From positions 1-64,000 of the forward strand of contig NZ_JAMXBH010000017.1 in assembly GCF_023913735.1 (NCBI RefSeq): 64,000 nt of DNA. The letters run 5' to 3'. The notes under the pieces were generated by a model, which saw only the letters and a program-made list of their open reading frames with translations, ran no database searches and was not told the origin of the DNA. How positions within the stretch are numbered: position 1 is the first letter of the stretch; every line of letters starts with the position of its first letter. Shown here one piece after another: positions 54,358 through 63,767 of this stretch. The translations under genes and the position numbers were made by a program. The stretch comes from Pseudarthrobacter raffinosi (GTDB lineage: Bacteria > Actinomycetota > Actinomycetes > Actinomycetales > Micrococcaceae).

Positions 54358-54865
54358 CCTGCTCCTACCGCAACCGGGTTCCTACCGTAACCGCTGCCCT
54401 GCGCCGCAATAGCGGTGCCGGGCAACACCGTTCGTGCGGGTCCGGACCGCTGTTATGCGGGCCTGCTCTTTTGGGAGCAAGTACTTGCGGCGCGGCGGGC
54501 GGAAAAACAAGTACCGGCTACTCGTGACACTTGACGGAGGCCAGCCCTAGGCTCAACCACACGCGGGCTCCGTGTTTGGCTACGCACGGAACCTCCGACG
54601 TCGAAACCGTCATTAGGGGTGAGGCTGGTGTCCATTTCCGATCAAATTCCGTGATGGCGTCCCGACCCGCTCCCGCCAAGGCGCGGCACGGCCTGACCTT
54701 GTGCTCGAGGCCGCGTGTTCGGCGGCTCTCCGCGCTCCCGTACAGAGGTCTTCGGATCGGTCCCAGACCCGGCGCGGTTTCGACAGCGCTGCCCCTCGGT
54801 GAGCTCCTAAACGGGGCGCCCGTGACAGTTGCTGAAAGCAATAAATTCCGAGAGTGAAGGCCACA
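54358..54865. other. 508-bp gap between dacB and the lipoprotein gene
   Basis: No convincing gene on either strand. Two imperfect copies of CCTACCG(C/T)AACCG lie at 54364-54392. Short open frames cross 54530-54850 on both strands but without recognisable motifs or Shine-Dalgarno. Together with the next gene it splits an otherwise conserved gene order, so it may belong to an insertion. Confidence 0.5.
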
Positions 54866-55840
54866 ATGATGTTCCAGCCAAATAAACGACTATCAGCCCT
54901 TAGTTCCGCTTTCACGCTGCTTCTGGCAATGTCGACGGTGGCGTCGTGCGCGGCGCCGGATGCCGGGCAAGCGCAGCCCACCTCCACCGGCACTTCGGAG
55001 CCGGCATCGCCGTCAGGGTCGCCGACAGCGACGTCGCAGGCGCCAGAGCTGTGCGGGCCAGGGTCTGCGGTCAACTTCGACAAGACCACCTTCCAAAGCT
55101 CTCCGACGATCGACAACAAGTGGTTTCCGCTAAAGCCAGGCACCGTGTATTCCACCACCGGCACGGTCGCCGCTGAAGATGACACCACCGAACGCAGGGT
55201 CACACACACCGTAACCGGCCTGACCAAGGTCATTGACGGTGTGAAAACCCTGGTGATGTGGGACCGCGATTACCAGGACGGGGCGCTGGTTGAATCGGAG
55301 CTGGCCTTTTTTGCCCAGGATAACGCTGGAGCGGTTTGGCTCTTCGGTGAGTATCCCGAGGAGTTCGAAAACGACAAATTTATTGGGGCGCCCAATACTT
55401 TCATCCACGGGATTTCGGGGAGCCAAGCCGGCATTGCAATGCAAGCGCAGCCACGGACCGGCACGCCGGAATATGTTCAGGCTCACGCGGCTTCAGTGGG
55501 TTTCCTCGATTGCGCGCGTGCCTACGAGGACAACGTAGCGCTATGCGTCCCCACCGACTGCTACGAAGGTGTGCTGGTGATTGATGAGCACAATCCGCTG
55601 GAACCGGATGTAGGCCACCAGCGTAAGTTCTATTCAGCCGGCACTGGGCTGGTAAGGGTGACAGCCGAGGGTGGCGTGAAACAGGAAACCCTGGACCTCG
55701 AAAAAATCGAACAGCTCTCCGACGCCCAACTGGCCGACGTCAATGAACAAGCACTTGAGCTCGACCAGCACGGATATGAGGTCAGTAAGGACGTCTACGC
55801 CAAGACGGCTCCTGCCGAAGTTGCCACCAAGACTCCGTGA
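54866..55840 (+). CDS. Secreted lipoprotein of unknown function
   Basis: 324 residues from ATG 54866, which has GAAGG upstream. Lipobox TVASCAAPD, then a Ser/Thr/Pro linker (residues 30-65) and a folded domain with strands such as DNKWFPLKPGTVYSTTGTV, VIDGVKTLVMWDRDYQDGALVESELAFFAQDNAGAVWLFGEYPE split by turns, and four Cys (FLDCARAY, ALCVP, TDCYEG). GTVYSTTG-, WDRDYQDG- and DNAGAVWLFGE-type sequences recur in actinobacterial surface proteins of no known role. Base use is a little less GC-biased than its neighbours, fitting a recent arrival. Confidence 0.8.
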   Translation: MMFQPNKRLSALSSAFTLLLAMSTVASCAAPDAGQAQPTSTGTSEPASPSGSPTATSQAPELCGPGSAVNFDKTTFQSSPTIDNKWFPLKPGTVYSTTGTVAAEDDTTERRVTHTVTGLTKVIDGVKTLVMWDRDYQDGALVESELAFFAQDNAGAVWLFGEYPEEFENDKFIGAPNTFIHGISGSQAGIAMQAQPRTGTPEYVQAHAASVGFLDCARAYEDNVALCVPTDCYEGVLVIDEHNPLEPDVGHQRKFYSAGTGLVRVTAEGGVKQETLDLEKIEQLSDAQLADVNEQALELDQHGYEVSKDVYAKTAPAEVATKTP

Positions 55841-55975
55841 CGTGGGTGAAGGACAGCGCAACCGGCCGATTTCTGAAACGAACCACACACAGGCGCAGGT
55901 CACCGGATGCCCCGAGCCGTTCGCCGGTCAGCGAACTTAAGGACCATCCGCCGTCCGCTGTGATGTGATGGGGCT

Positions 55976-57109
55976 ATGGAGTCCACTGTGCGTGATTCGT
56001 CAGCCCCGGCATCATCCAGCCCGGCCCCGGCCCTGATCAACTGGGACCTGGCCGCGTCCACGGCGGCCCGGCTGGCCTCCGCGGGGCCAACCCTCAACTC
56101 GGCGGAAATCGGCGAAGCCGTGGACAGCCTGCGCCGCCTCGCCGACGCCTCCGTCCCGCACGTCCACGAAATCACGGGCCTCGAAGCCGCGCGGGACCTG
56201 CGCGACTCCTCTGTCCTGGTGGTGGACCGGGCCAATTGGGCCAAGGCAAACACACAGAGCTTCGCCGTGATGCTCAAACCCGCCATGGATAAAATGCTCG
56301 AAAGCCGCCGCGGCAACGTCAGCCCGGCGGCGGCCAGCGTCAGCGGCGCCATCACGGGCAGCCAGCTCGGCGCTGTCCTGGCGTTCCTGTCCAGCAAAGT
56401 CCTGGGCCAGTACGATCCGTTCGCCGCGCTCGCCGAAGGTTCCAACGCGCCCGCGGCTGGCCGGCTGCTGCTTGTGGCGCCAAACATCGTGGCTGTGGAG
56501 CGCGAGCTCAACGTCACGCCGGAGGATTTCAGGCTCTGGGTCTGCTTGCACGAGCAGACGCACCGGGTGCAGTTCGCGGCTGCGCCCTGGCTCCGCCACC
56601 ACATGCTTTCCGAGATCGACAACCTCAGCGGGCACCTGCTGGGCAACGTTGATTCGCTGATGGAGCGTGCCTCCGCCGCCGCGCGTTCCCTCAAGGACCG
56701 GACCGCCACCGGCAATACGCCCGGCCGCGGCGCCATCCTGGACCTGCTGCAGAACCCCGAGGAGAAGGCGTCCCTGTCGCACCTGACGGCAGTGATGAGC
56801 CTGCTGGAGGGCCACGCCAACGTGGTGATGGACGCCGTCGACGCCAGCATCGTCCCCTCGGTCAGGACCATCCGGCAGCGCTTCACCGACCGTGGCAAAG
56901 ACCGCGGCGTGATGGAGAAATTCATCCGCAGCCTCCTTGGCCTGGACGCCAAGATGCGCCAGTATTCCGACGGCGCCAAGTTTGTCCGCGCCGTAGTGGA
57001 GCTGGTTGGCATGGAGGGCTTCAACAGGGTGTGGGAATCCGCGGATAACCTTCCCACCGAGCCTGAAATCCACGATCCCAAGCTGTGGGTTGACCGGATG
57101 GGCCTATAG
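55976..57109 (+). CDS. Zinc-dependent metalloprotease (DUF2342, F420-biosynthesis-associated type)
   Basis: 377 residues. LHEQTHRVQFAAAPWLRHHM carries an HExxH zinc site near residue 190. FEGHANVVMD-like LLEGHANVVMDAVDA supplies a further Glu/His. The rest is mostly helical (STAARLASAGPTLNSAEIGEAVDSLRR at the start). The family sits between dacB and tilS in most actinobacteria and is named after genomes with F420, but its function is unproven. It is followed by tilS with no gap. Confidence 0.9.
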   Translation: MESTVRDSSAPASSSPAPALINWDLAASTAARLASAGPTLNSAEIGEAVDSLRRLADASVPHVHEITGLEAARDLRDSSVLVVDRANWAKANTQSFAVMLKPAMDKMLESRRGNVSPAAASVSGAITGSQLGAVLAFLSSKVLGQYDPFAALAEGSNAPAAGRLLLVAPNIVAVERELNVTPEDFRLWVCLHEQTHRVQFAAAPWLRHHMLSEIDNLSGHLLGNVDSLMERASAAARSLKDRTATGNTPGRGAILDLLQNPEEKASLSHLTAVMSLLEGHANVVMDAVDASIVPSVRTIRQRFTDRGKDRGVMEKFIRSLLGLDAKMRQYSDGAKFVRAVVELVGMEGFNRVWESADNLPTEPEIHDPKLWVDRMGL

Positions 57110-58267
57110 GTGCCGCACGCCCCAAAGGTGCCGGACGCCCGCACGGCTTCAAGCGGACGACGACGGCCCGGCCGGCTTGCGCCCGTCGTCGGCAAGGCGC
57201 GCAAAATGGTCCAGAACGCCCTGGCGGACGCCGGCTATCCGGCCCACGTGCTGGTGGCCTGCAGTGGTGGACCGGATTCGCTGGCCCTCGCGGCGGTGGC
57301 AGCCTATTTTGCCCGCCGCGGCCACGTTGACGGGTACCCACTGACGGTCGGCGCCGTCGTGGTTGACCACCAGCTGCAGGAGGGCTCGGCCCAGGTGGCT
57401 GCGGCCACAGTCCAGACACTGAAGGAACTGGGTCTTTCCCCGGTGGACCTCCGGACCGTCACCGTCGCCAGCACCGGGATGGGCCCGGAGGCCGCCGCCC
57501 GGGATGCCCGCCATGCAGCGTTGGAGGCTGCGGCCCACGAGCACCGAGCCGCGGCCATCCTGCTCGGCCACACGCTGGACGACCAGGCCGAACAGGTCCT
57601 GCTGGGTCTTGCCCGCGGCTCCGGCACGCGCTCGCTGGCTGGAATGCGGCCAGCCCGCGGCCTGTTGCTCAGGCCCTTCCTCGGCCTGCGCCGCGCAGAG
57701 ACCCTGGAGATCTGCGATGTCGAAGACCTCGAGCCCTGGCACGATCCCAGCAATGCAGACCCGTCGTTTGCCCGCTCCCGGACCCGGGTGGAAGTGCTGC
57801 CGATGCTCGAGGAAAAACTCGGGCCCGGCGTGGCTGAATCCCTGGCCCGGACCGCGTCCATCCTGCAGTTGGACGCCGACTATCTGGAGGACGTGGCAGA
57901 TCGCACATTTGCAGCCTTGGCCGAGCGGTCCGGACCGGAGGTCAGCCTCCCGGAGGAGGCTCTGGGGGAACTTTCCCCGGCCATCAGGTTCCGGGTCATC
58001 GCCAAGGCAGCGGCCGACGTCGGGGGCCAACAGCCCAGCTACCAGCGCCTTCTGGCAGCGGAAGCGCTGCTGCGCCGGCAGGGTTCCGCCGGTCCCGTGG
58101 AGCTGCCTGGCGGTGTGAGCGTGTACCGGCTGTCCCTCGCCGAGCTGGCCCAGCGGGACGCTGCGGAAACGCGGCCCGACGGTCCCGACGGCGGCGCCCC
58201 CGTTCCCCGTGAAGCGGCCCGCTGTGGGAAGCTAGTATTCCGGCCTCAAAAACCGCCCCAAGAATAG
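57110..58267 (+). CDS. tilS: tRNA(Ile)-lysidine synthetase
   Basis: 385 residues from GTG 57110, directly after the stop of the metalloprotease gene; an internal ATG at 57207 would still keep the active site. N-type ATP pyrophosphatase with the PP-loop VACSGGPDSLALAAV near residue 48, GHTLDDQAEQVLLGLARGSGTRSL, and LLRPFLGLRR. It converts C34 of the CAU-anticodon tRNA-Ile to lysidine so that it reads AUA; essential. The C-terminal tRNA-binding part is short, as in other actinobacteria. Confidence 0.94.
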   Translation: MPHAPKVPDARTASSGRRRPGRLAPVVGKARKMVQNALADAGYPAHVLVACSGGPDSLALAAVAAYFARRGHVDGYPLTVGAVVVDHQLQEGSAQVAAATVQTLKELGLSPVDLRTVTVASTGMGPEAAARDARHAALEAAAHEHRAAAILLGHTLDDQAEQVLLGLARGSGTRSLAGMRPARGLLLRPFLGLRRAETLEICDVEDLEPWHDPSNADPSFARSRTRVEVLPMLEEKLGPGVAESLARTASILQLDADYLEDVADRTFAALAERSGPEVSLPEEALGELSPAIRFRVIAKAAADVGGQQPSYQRLLAAEALLRRQGSAGPVELPGGVSVYRLSLAELAQRDAAETRPDGPDGGAPVPREAARCGKLVFRPQKPPQE

Positions 58268-58297
58268 TCGCACCCCGCATCTACACAGGAGCCATTG

Positions 58298-58849
58298 GTG
58301 GATTCAAACGACGTCCAGGCAGACCTCAAGCACGTTCTCTACACCAAGGAACAGATCCAACAGCGGATCGCTGAGCTCGCTGCGCAGATCGACAAGGACT
58401 ACGAAGGCCGCGAAATCCTTCTGGTCGGTGTACTCAAGGGCGCTGTGATGGTTATGGCCGACCTCGCCCGCGCGCTCCACAGCCACGTTTCGATGGACTG
58501 GATGGCAGTGTCCTCCTACGGCTCCGGCACCCAGTCCTCGGGTGTTGTCCGGATCCTCAAGGACCTGGACACGGACCTGATGGGCAAGGACGTCCTGATC
58601 GTCGAGGACATCATTGACTCCGGCCTGACCCTGTCCTGGCTCAAGACCAACCTGGAATCCCGCGGCACCGCTTCCGTGGAGATCTGCACCGCCTTCCGCA
58701 AGCCCACGGCCGCCAAGGTGGAGATCGACGTCAAGTACGTCGGCTACGACATCCCCAACGAGTTCGTGGTGGGCTACGGCCTGGACTACGCCGAGAAGTA
58801 CCGCAACCTGGACTTCGTGGGCACGCTCGCCCCGCACGTTTACGAGTAG
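58298..58849 (+). CDS. hpt: Hypoxanthine phosphoribosyltransferase
   Basis: 183 residues from GTG 58298, placed 6 nt after AGGAG (a TTG just before it is too close). Type I PRTase: [14 protein letters not shown], the PRPP loop [15 protein letters not shown] near residue 108, and [14 protein letters not shown] at the end. It salvages hypoxanthine and guanine to IMP and GMP. The last nine codons and the stop are duplicated in tandem just downstream. Confidence 0.95.
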   Translation: MDSNDVQADLKHVLYTKEQIQQRIAELAAQIDKDYEGREILLVGVLKGAVMVMADLARALHSHVSMDWMAVSSYGSGTQSSGVVRILKDLDTDLMGKDVLIVEDIIDSGLTLSWLKTNLESRGTASVEICTAFRKPTAAKVEIDVKYVGYDIPNEFVVGYGLDYAEKYRNLDFVGTLAPHVYE

Positions 58850-58883
58850 CCACTCTCGCCCCGCACGTTTACGAGTAGCCACT
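58826..58883. repeat. 29-bp perfect tandem duplication at the end of hpt
   Basis: Copies 58826-58854 and 58855-58883 are identical and start CTCGCCCCGCACG. A third partial copy (CTCGCC) follows. The unit contains the hpt stop codon, so only the first copy is translated. It directly abuts a 21-bp palindrome. Confidence 0.9.
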
Positions 58884-58888
58884 CTCGC

Positions 58889-58945
58889 CGAGATGGCATT
58901 TCACGGCAGTCGCACCAACGGACGCTGCCGTGAAATGCCATCTCG
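58889..58945. terminator. 21-bp perfect palindrome after hpt
   Basis: Arms 58889-58909 and 58925-58945 are perfectly complementary (outer ends CGAGATGGCATT and AATGCCATCTCG) around a 15-nt loop. It lies 39 nt after the hpt stop and 27 nt before the LacI start. No T-tract. Likely a terminator of hpt. Confidence 0.78.
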
Positions 58946-58972
58946 CTGCATTGCAGAGGACGTGGGAGACCG

Positions 58973-59916
58973 TTGAGCAACAAGAACATTGGGATCAAGG
59001 ACGTAGCAGTCGCCGCCGGGGTGTCTGTTACCACGGTCTCCCATGTCCTGAATGACGTGTCGTACGCACGGATCAGCCCGGAAACCAGGGACAAGGTGAA
59101 GTCCGCCGCTGAGCAGCTCGGCTACGGCCCTAACCGCCTGGCCCAGGCGCTCCGCACCCGGCGGACCGGAATGCTGGGCCTGGTCAGCGAGGATATCGCC
59201 ACCACACTCCATGCAGGTCGCATCATCCTGGGCGCGGACGAGGCCGCCCGTGCCCGCGGCTACAACCTGATGATCATCAATACGTCCGGATCCGCGAGCC
59301 CCGAATCCAGGGATGCCGACGTCGAGGCCTTCCTGGAGCGCCGGGTTGATGGCATCCTTTACGCCACCATGTACCACCGCCACGTGCAGCTGCCCGTCAA
59401 CCTTGGCAGCGTACCGGCGGTGCTGGTGGACTCCGTCAGCACCGGCGGCGGCATCACGGCCGTGGTGCCCGACGAGGAGGGCGGTGCCCGCACCGCCGTC
59501 GGAATCCTCCTGGCCTCGACGGCGACGCGGCACCTGTCGAGTCGGAGCTCTCCGAAGTGCAGGGAGGCTATGCGGCGGTCCGCCGGATGTTGGGGCGTGA
59601 AGACAGGCCCACCGGGCTGTTCTGCTACAACGACCGGATGGCCATGGGCGCCTACCGGGCCGCTGCGGAGCTGGAGCTGTCCATCCCCGGGGACTTGTCT
59701 GTGGTGGGCTTCGATGACCAGGAACTCATCGCGGCAAACCTGTACCCGGGCCTGACTACGGTGGCCCTGCCGCACTACGAAATGGGTGCCTGGGCGGCCG
59801 AGAACCTGATCGACGCCATCGAGGGCAAGACGGACCTGGCCCTCATGGCGCTCCACCCGACCATCCTGGACTGCCCGCCGGTACTGCGCGATTCGGTGGC
59901 GGCGCCCGCGCGCTGA
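58973..59916 (+). pseudogene. LacI-family regulator with internal deletion
   Basis: From TTG 58973: DVAVAAGVSVTTVSHVLND (LacI helix-turn-helix), then RLAQALRTRRTGMLGLV and VDGILYATMYHRHVQLP up to GGARTAVGILL. The frame then changes near 59515-59525 and homology resumes with DGDAAPVESELSEVQGGY, AAVRRMLG, GLFCYNDRMAMG, LSVVGFDDQE and LTTVALPHYEMG. Some 25-40 residues of the linker between sugar-binding lobes are missing as well as the frame. It would have been a sugar-responsive repressor. It interrupts the usual hpt-ftsH neighbourhood. Confidence 0.75.
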
Positions 59917-60103
59917 TCCGTTGGCTGATCTGGGGAGTCCCGTTTGCCTCCCACATCCCGCTACGCCCAGAGGGAACTTTTGCGCAGCACCGTGCGTGAA
60001 TTACTCCGAACGGTGTATAGCTAGTAGCTGATGCAGCATCACACGCGCGCAGACCATTCGCCGTGCAGCACTACCAGGAGGGACGGGGCCAGCCCCCGAA
60101 CAG

Positions 60104-62170
60104 ATGAAAGCTAAGAGTTTCTTCAAGGGCCCGGGCATCTGGATCGTTGTTGTGATCGCCATGCTTCTCGTGGCCTTTGCAACACTGGCTCCCGGTGGTG
60201 CGGCACGGATCGACACGGACAAGGGCCTCGAGCTCCTCGCCGACAGCGGCAAGGTGGAGCAGGCAAAGATCTTCGACGGCGAAAACCGCGTTGACCTGGT
60301 CCTGAAAGACACCCTGCAGGTCGACGGTCAGGACAAGGGCAAGAGCGTCCAGTTCTACTTCGTCGACGCCCGCGCCATCGACGTCGTCAAGGCCGTCACA
60401 GCCGCCAAGCCCGCCAATGGCTACACGGACCAGCCGATTGAAAGCAACTGGTTCTCCGGCCTGCTCTCGCTGCTGATCCCCGTCATCCTGCTTGGTGCAC
60501 TGTTCTGGTTCCTGATGACCCGGATGCAGGGCGGCGGCTCGAAGATCATGCAGTTCGGCAAGTCCAAGGCCAAGATGGTCAACAAGGACATGCCGCAGGT
60601 GACCTTCGTTGACGTTGCCGGCGCGGACGAGGCTGTGGAGGAGCTCCAGGAAATCAAGGAGTTCCTGCAGGAACCGGCCAAGTTCCAGGCCGTGGGCGCC
60701 AAGATCCCCAAGGGCGTGCTGCTCTACGGCGCTCCGGGAACCGGCAAGACCCTCCTGGCCCGTGCCGTCGCCGGTGAGGCCGGCGTGCCGTTCTTCTCCA
60801 TCTCCGGCTCGGACTTCGTGGAAATGTTTGTCGGCGTGGGCGCGTCCCGTGTCCGCGACCTCTTTGAACAGGCCAAAGCCAACTCTCCGGCCATTATCTT
60901 TGTCGACGAGATCGACGCCGTCGGCCGTCACCGCGGTGCCGGCATCGGCGGCGGCAATGACGAACGTGAGCAGACCCTCAACCAGTTGCTGGTTGAAATG
61001 GACGGCTTCGACGTTAAAACCAACGTCATCCTGATTGCGGCCACCAACCGCCCCGACGTCCTGGACCCGGCCCTGCTGCGTCCGGGCCGTTTTGACCGCC
61101 AGATCTCGGTGGACGCCCCGGACCTGATCGGCCGCGACCAGATCCTACAGGTGCACGCCAAGGGCAAGCCGATGGCCCCGGGCGTTGACCTCAAGGCGGT
61201 CGCGAAGAAAACCCCCGGCTACACCGGCGCGGATCTCGCGAATGTCCTGAACGAGGCCGCCCTGCTGACCGCACGCTCCAACGCCAACCTCATCGATGAC
61301 CGCGCCCTGGACGAGGCCATCGACCGCGTCATGGCAGGCCCGCAGAAGCGCAGCCGCGTGATGAAGGAACACGAACGCAAGATCACCGCGTACCACGAAG
61401 GCGGACACGCCCTGGTGGCGGCAGCCCTGCGGAACTCGGCGCCGGTCACCAAGATCACCATCCTGCCCCGCGGCCGCGCCCTGGGCTACACCATGGTGGT
61501 CCCGGAGAACGACAAGTACTCCATCACCCGCAACGAACTGCTGGACCAGATGGCCTACGCGATGGGCGGCCGCGTGGCGGAAGAGATCGTCTTCCACGAT
61601 CCCTCCACGGGAGCCTCCAACGACATCGAAAAGGCCACCTCCACGGCCCGCAAGATGGTCACCGAGTACGGCATGAGCGAACGAGTCGGCGCGGTACGCC
61701 TGGGCCAGGGCGGCGGCGAACCCTTCCTGGGCCGCGACGCAGGGCACGAGCGCAACTACTCGGACCAGATCGCCTACGTGGTGGATGAGGAAGTGCGCCG
61801 CCTGATCGACCAGGCGCATGACGAGGCCTACGCCATCCTCACCGAAAACCGGGACGTCCTGGACCAGCTGGCCCTGGAACTCCTGGAACGGGAGACCCTC
61901 AACCAGGCTGAGATCGCGCACATCTTCACGGACATCCGCAAGCGTGACTTCCGCGAGGTGTGGCTGTCCAAGGAGACCCGTCCGGTCCAGCAGGCCGGCC
62001 CCGTGGAATCCCGCCTGGAGAAATCTGAGCGCGAAGCCCAGGAGGAAGCCAAGCAGGCCCGTCTCGAGGAACCGCTGGACGCGCTGCCGCTGCACCCGCA
62101 GGGTGTCCCGGATGACGCCTCGTTCCAGGGCGGCATCCCCGACTCGGGGCCTGACGCCACGCACGGCTAA
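60104..62170 (+). CDS. ftsH: ATP-dependent zinc metalloprotease FtsH
   Basis: 688 residues. Membrane-anchored AAA+ protease degrading misfolded and regulated membrane proteins. Helix 1 ([17 protein letters not shown]), a short extracytoplasmic domain, helix 2 ([19 protein letters not shown], about 115-134), then AAA+ with Walker A GAPGTGKT near 209 and Walker [12 protein letters not shown]. The arginine-finger stretch is in [10 protein letters not shown], and the protease site HEGGH is near 431. The Asp/Glu-rich C-terminal tail is typical of actinobacteria. Gap of 187 bp upstream holds its promoter. Confidence 0.97.
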   Translation: MKAKSFFKGPGIWIVVVIAMLLVAFATLAPGGAARIDTDKGLELLADSGKVEQAKIFDGENRVDLVLKDTLQVDGQDKGKSVQFYFVDARAIDVVKAVTAAKPANGYTDQPIESNWFSGLLSLLIPVILLGALFWFLMTRMQGGGSKIMQFGKSKAKMVNKDMPQVTFVDVAGADEAVEELQEIKEFLQEPAKFQAVGAKIPKGVLLYGAPGTGKTLLARAVAGEAGVPFFSISGSDFVEMFVGVGASRVRDLFEQAKANSPAIIFVDEIDAVGRHRGAGIGGGNDEREQTLNQLLVEMDGFDVKTNVILIAATNRPDVLDPALLRPGRFDRQISVDAPDLIGRDQILQVHAKGKPMAPGVDLKAVAKKTPGYTGADLANVLNEAALLTARSNANLIDDRALDEAIDRVMAGPQKRSRVMKEHERKITAYHEGGHALVAAALRNSAPVTKITILPRGRALGYTMVVPENDKYSITRNELLDQMAYAMGGRVAEEIVFHDPSTGASNDIEKATSTARKMVTEYGMSERVGAVRLGQGGGEPFLGRDAGHERNYSDQIAYVVDEEVRRLIDQAHDEAYAILTENRDVLDQLALELLERETLNQAEIAHIFTDIRKRDFREVWLSKETRPVQQAGPVESRLEKSEREAQEEAKQARLEEPLDALPLHPQGVPDDASFQGGIPDSGPDATHG

Positions 62171-62180
62171 GCTTTCTTCT

Positions 62181-62825
62181 GTGACTCACTTCGACGACGA
62201 CGACGCTCCCGCCTCCGCCGGACACCCGGCGGAGGACGGATCCCACCACAAAAAGCACGAGAAAGTGGACCGGCCCCGGATTGAGGCGGCCGTCCGTGAA
62301 ATCCTCCTGGCCATCGGGGAGGACCCGGACCGCGGCGGCCTTGTGGACACCCCCAGGCGGGTGGCCAAGGCCTACGCTGAGGTGTTCTCAGGGTTGCACC
62401 TTGATCCTGCGGACGTCCTTTCCACCACCTTCGACCTGGACCACGAAGAACTGGTCCTGGTCAAGGACATCCCGTTCTACTCAACGTGCGAGCACCACCT
62501 GGTGCCGTTCCACGGGGTTGCCCACGTCGGCTACATTCCCTCCCACGAGGGCAAAGTGACCGGACTCAGCAAGCTGGCGCGCCTCGTGGATATCTACGCC
62601 CGGCGCCCCCAGGTGCAGGAGCGCCTCACCACGCAGATCGTCGAAGCAATGGTCAGCCACCTCAAGCCGCGTGGCGCGATTGTCGTTGTCGAATGCGAAC
62701 ACATGTGCATGTCCATGCGCGGTGTCCGCAAGCCCGGAGCAAAGACCGTCACCAGCGCGGTCCGCGGGCAGCTTCATGACCCGGCCACCCGTGCCGAAGC
62801 CATGAGCCTCATCCTCGGAAGGTAA
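62181..62825 (+). CDS. folE: GTP cyclohydrolase I
   Basis: 214 residues from GTG 62181, 10 nt after ftsH. Makes dihydroneopterin triphosphate from GTP, the first folate step. [16 protein letters not shown], then [20 protein letters not shown] with zinc Cys and His near residue 102, [22 protein letters not shown], and [11 protein letters not shown] with the second zinc Cys. The first 30 residues are an acidic His-rich extension ([15 protein letters not shown]). Operon with folP and folB. Confidence 0.96.
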   Translation: MTHFDDDDAPASAGHPAEDGSHHKKHEKVDRPRIEAAVREILLAIGEDPDRGGLVDTPRRVAKAYAEVFSGLHLDPADVLSTTFDLDHEELVLVKDIPFYSTCEHHLVPFHGVAHVGYIPSHEGKVTGLSKLARLVDIYARRPQVQERLTTQIVEAMVSHLKPRGAIVVVECEHMCMSMRGVRKPGAKTVTSAVRGQLHDPATRAEAMSLILGR

Positions 62826-62835
62826 GTAACAGACC

Positions 62836-63756
62836 ATGGACTCACTCGCTGCAGCCCCGGGAACCGGGCCCGCAACATCTCCGCTGCCCATCCTGCGCAA
62901 ACCGCGCCCGGCCGCGAAATTCGCGGACCTGCCCACCGGCCGCACCCTGGTCATGGGCATCCTGAACGTCACCCCGGACTCCTTCAGCGACGGCGGAAAG
63001 CATGCGACGGCGGACACCGCCATCGCGGCGGGCCTGCGGATGTTCTACGCCGGAGCGGACATCATCGACGTCGGCGGCGAATCGACGCGCCCCGACGCGG
63101 AGGACGTCAGCCCGGAGGAAGAACAGCGCCGGGTGATCCCCGTCATCGAAGCCCTGGTCAAAGCGGGCGCCCTGGTCAGCATCGACACCACCCACGCCGC
63201 CACGGCAGCTGCTGCCCTGAAGGCCGGCGCCGCCATCATCAACGACGTTTCCGGGCTGACCATCGAGCCGGAGATGGCCGAGCTCGTAGCCGCGTCCAAA
63301 GTGCCGTATGTCCTCACGCACCGCCGCGGCGACGCCCGCACCATGAACTCGCTGGCCGAATACCAGGATGTGGCCGGCGAAGTGGTGGCTGAACTGGCCG
63401 GCGTCCGCGACAAGCTCTACGCAGCCGGGGTGAGCAAAGAGCAGATCATCGTTGACCCGGGCCTGGGCTTCGCCAAGAACGACGCCCAGAACTGGGAGCT
63501 CCTGCAGCACCTGGACCAGCTGGACAGCCTGGGGCACAAGGTCCTGGTGGCCGCCTCCCGCAAGCGCTTCCTGGGCACACTCCTCACAGTCGCCGGCAAG
63601 TCCGCCGCACCGGAGGAACGCGAGTCCGCCACGGCCGCCATCACCGCGATCAGCGCGTTCCGGGGGGCCTGGGCCGTCCGTGTGCACGACGTCGGTCCAA
63701 GCCTTGACGCCGTCAAGGTGGCCGCGCGGATGGCCGCCGCCCCTACCACCACCTAG
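62836..63756 (+). CDS. folP: Dihydropteroate synthase
   Basis: 306 residues, ATG 62836, 10 nt after folE. TIM barrel joining pABA to the pterin pyrophosphate; target of sulfonamides. Motif 1 MGILNVTPDSFSDGGK near residue 35, motif 2 DIIDVGGESTRPDAE, then INDVSGLTIEPEMA, VPYVLTHRRGDARTM and IVDPGLGFAKNDAQNWELL. AASRKRFLG is the substrate Lys/Arg loop. The first 25 residues are an extension before the barrel. Confidence 0.96.
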   Translation: MDSLAAAPGTGPATSPLPILRKPRPAAKFADLPTGRTLVMGILNVTPDSFSDGGKHATADTAIAAGLRMFYAGADIIDVGGESTRPDAEDVSPEEEQRRVIPVIEALVKAGALVSIDTTHAATAAAALKAGAAIINDVSGLTIEPEMAELVAASKVPYVLTHRRGDARTMNSLAEYQDVAGEVVAELAGVRDKLYAAGVSKEQIIVDPGLGFAKNDAQNWELLQHLDQLDSLGHKVLVAASRKRFLGTLLTVAGKSAAPEERESATAAITAISAFRGAWAVRVHDVGPSLDAVKVAARMAAAPTTT

Positions 63757-63767
63757 GCCGGGCACCC

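Noticed and set aside
54531-54857. Short overlapping open frames in the gap before the lipoprotein gene
   Set aside because: No Shine-Dalgarno, no recognisable motif, open on both strands as expected from GC content.
61145-62164. Minus-strand frame opposite ftsH
   Set aside because: Shadow of a highly conserved gene; no start signal or family features.
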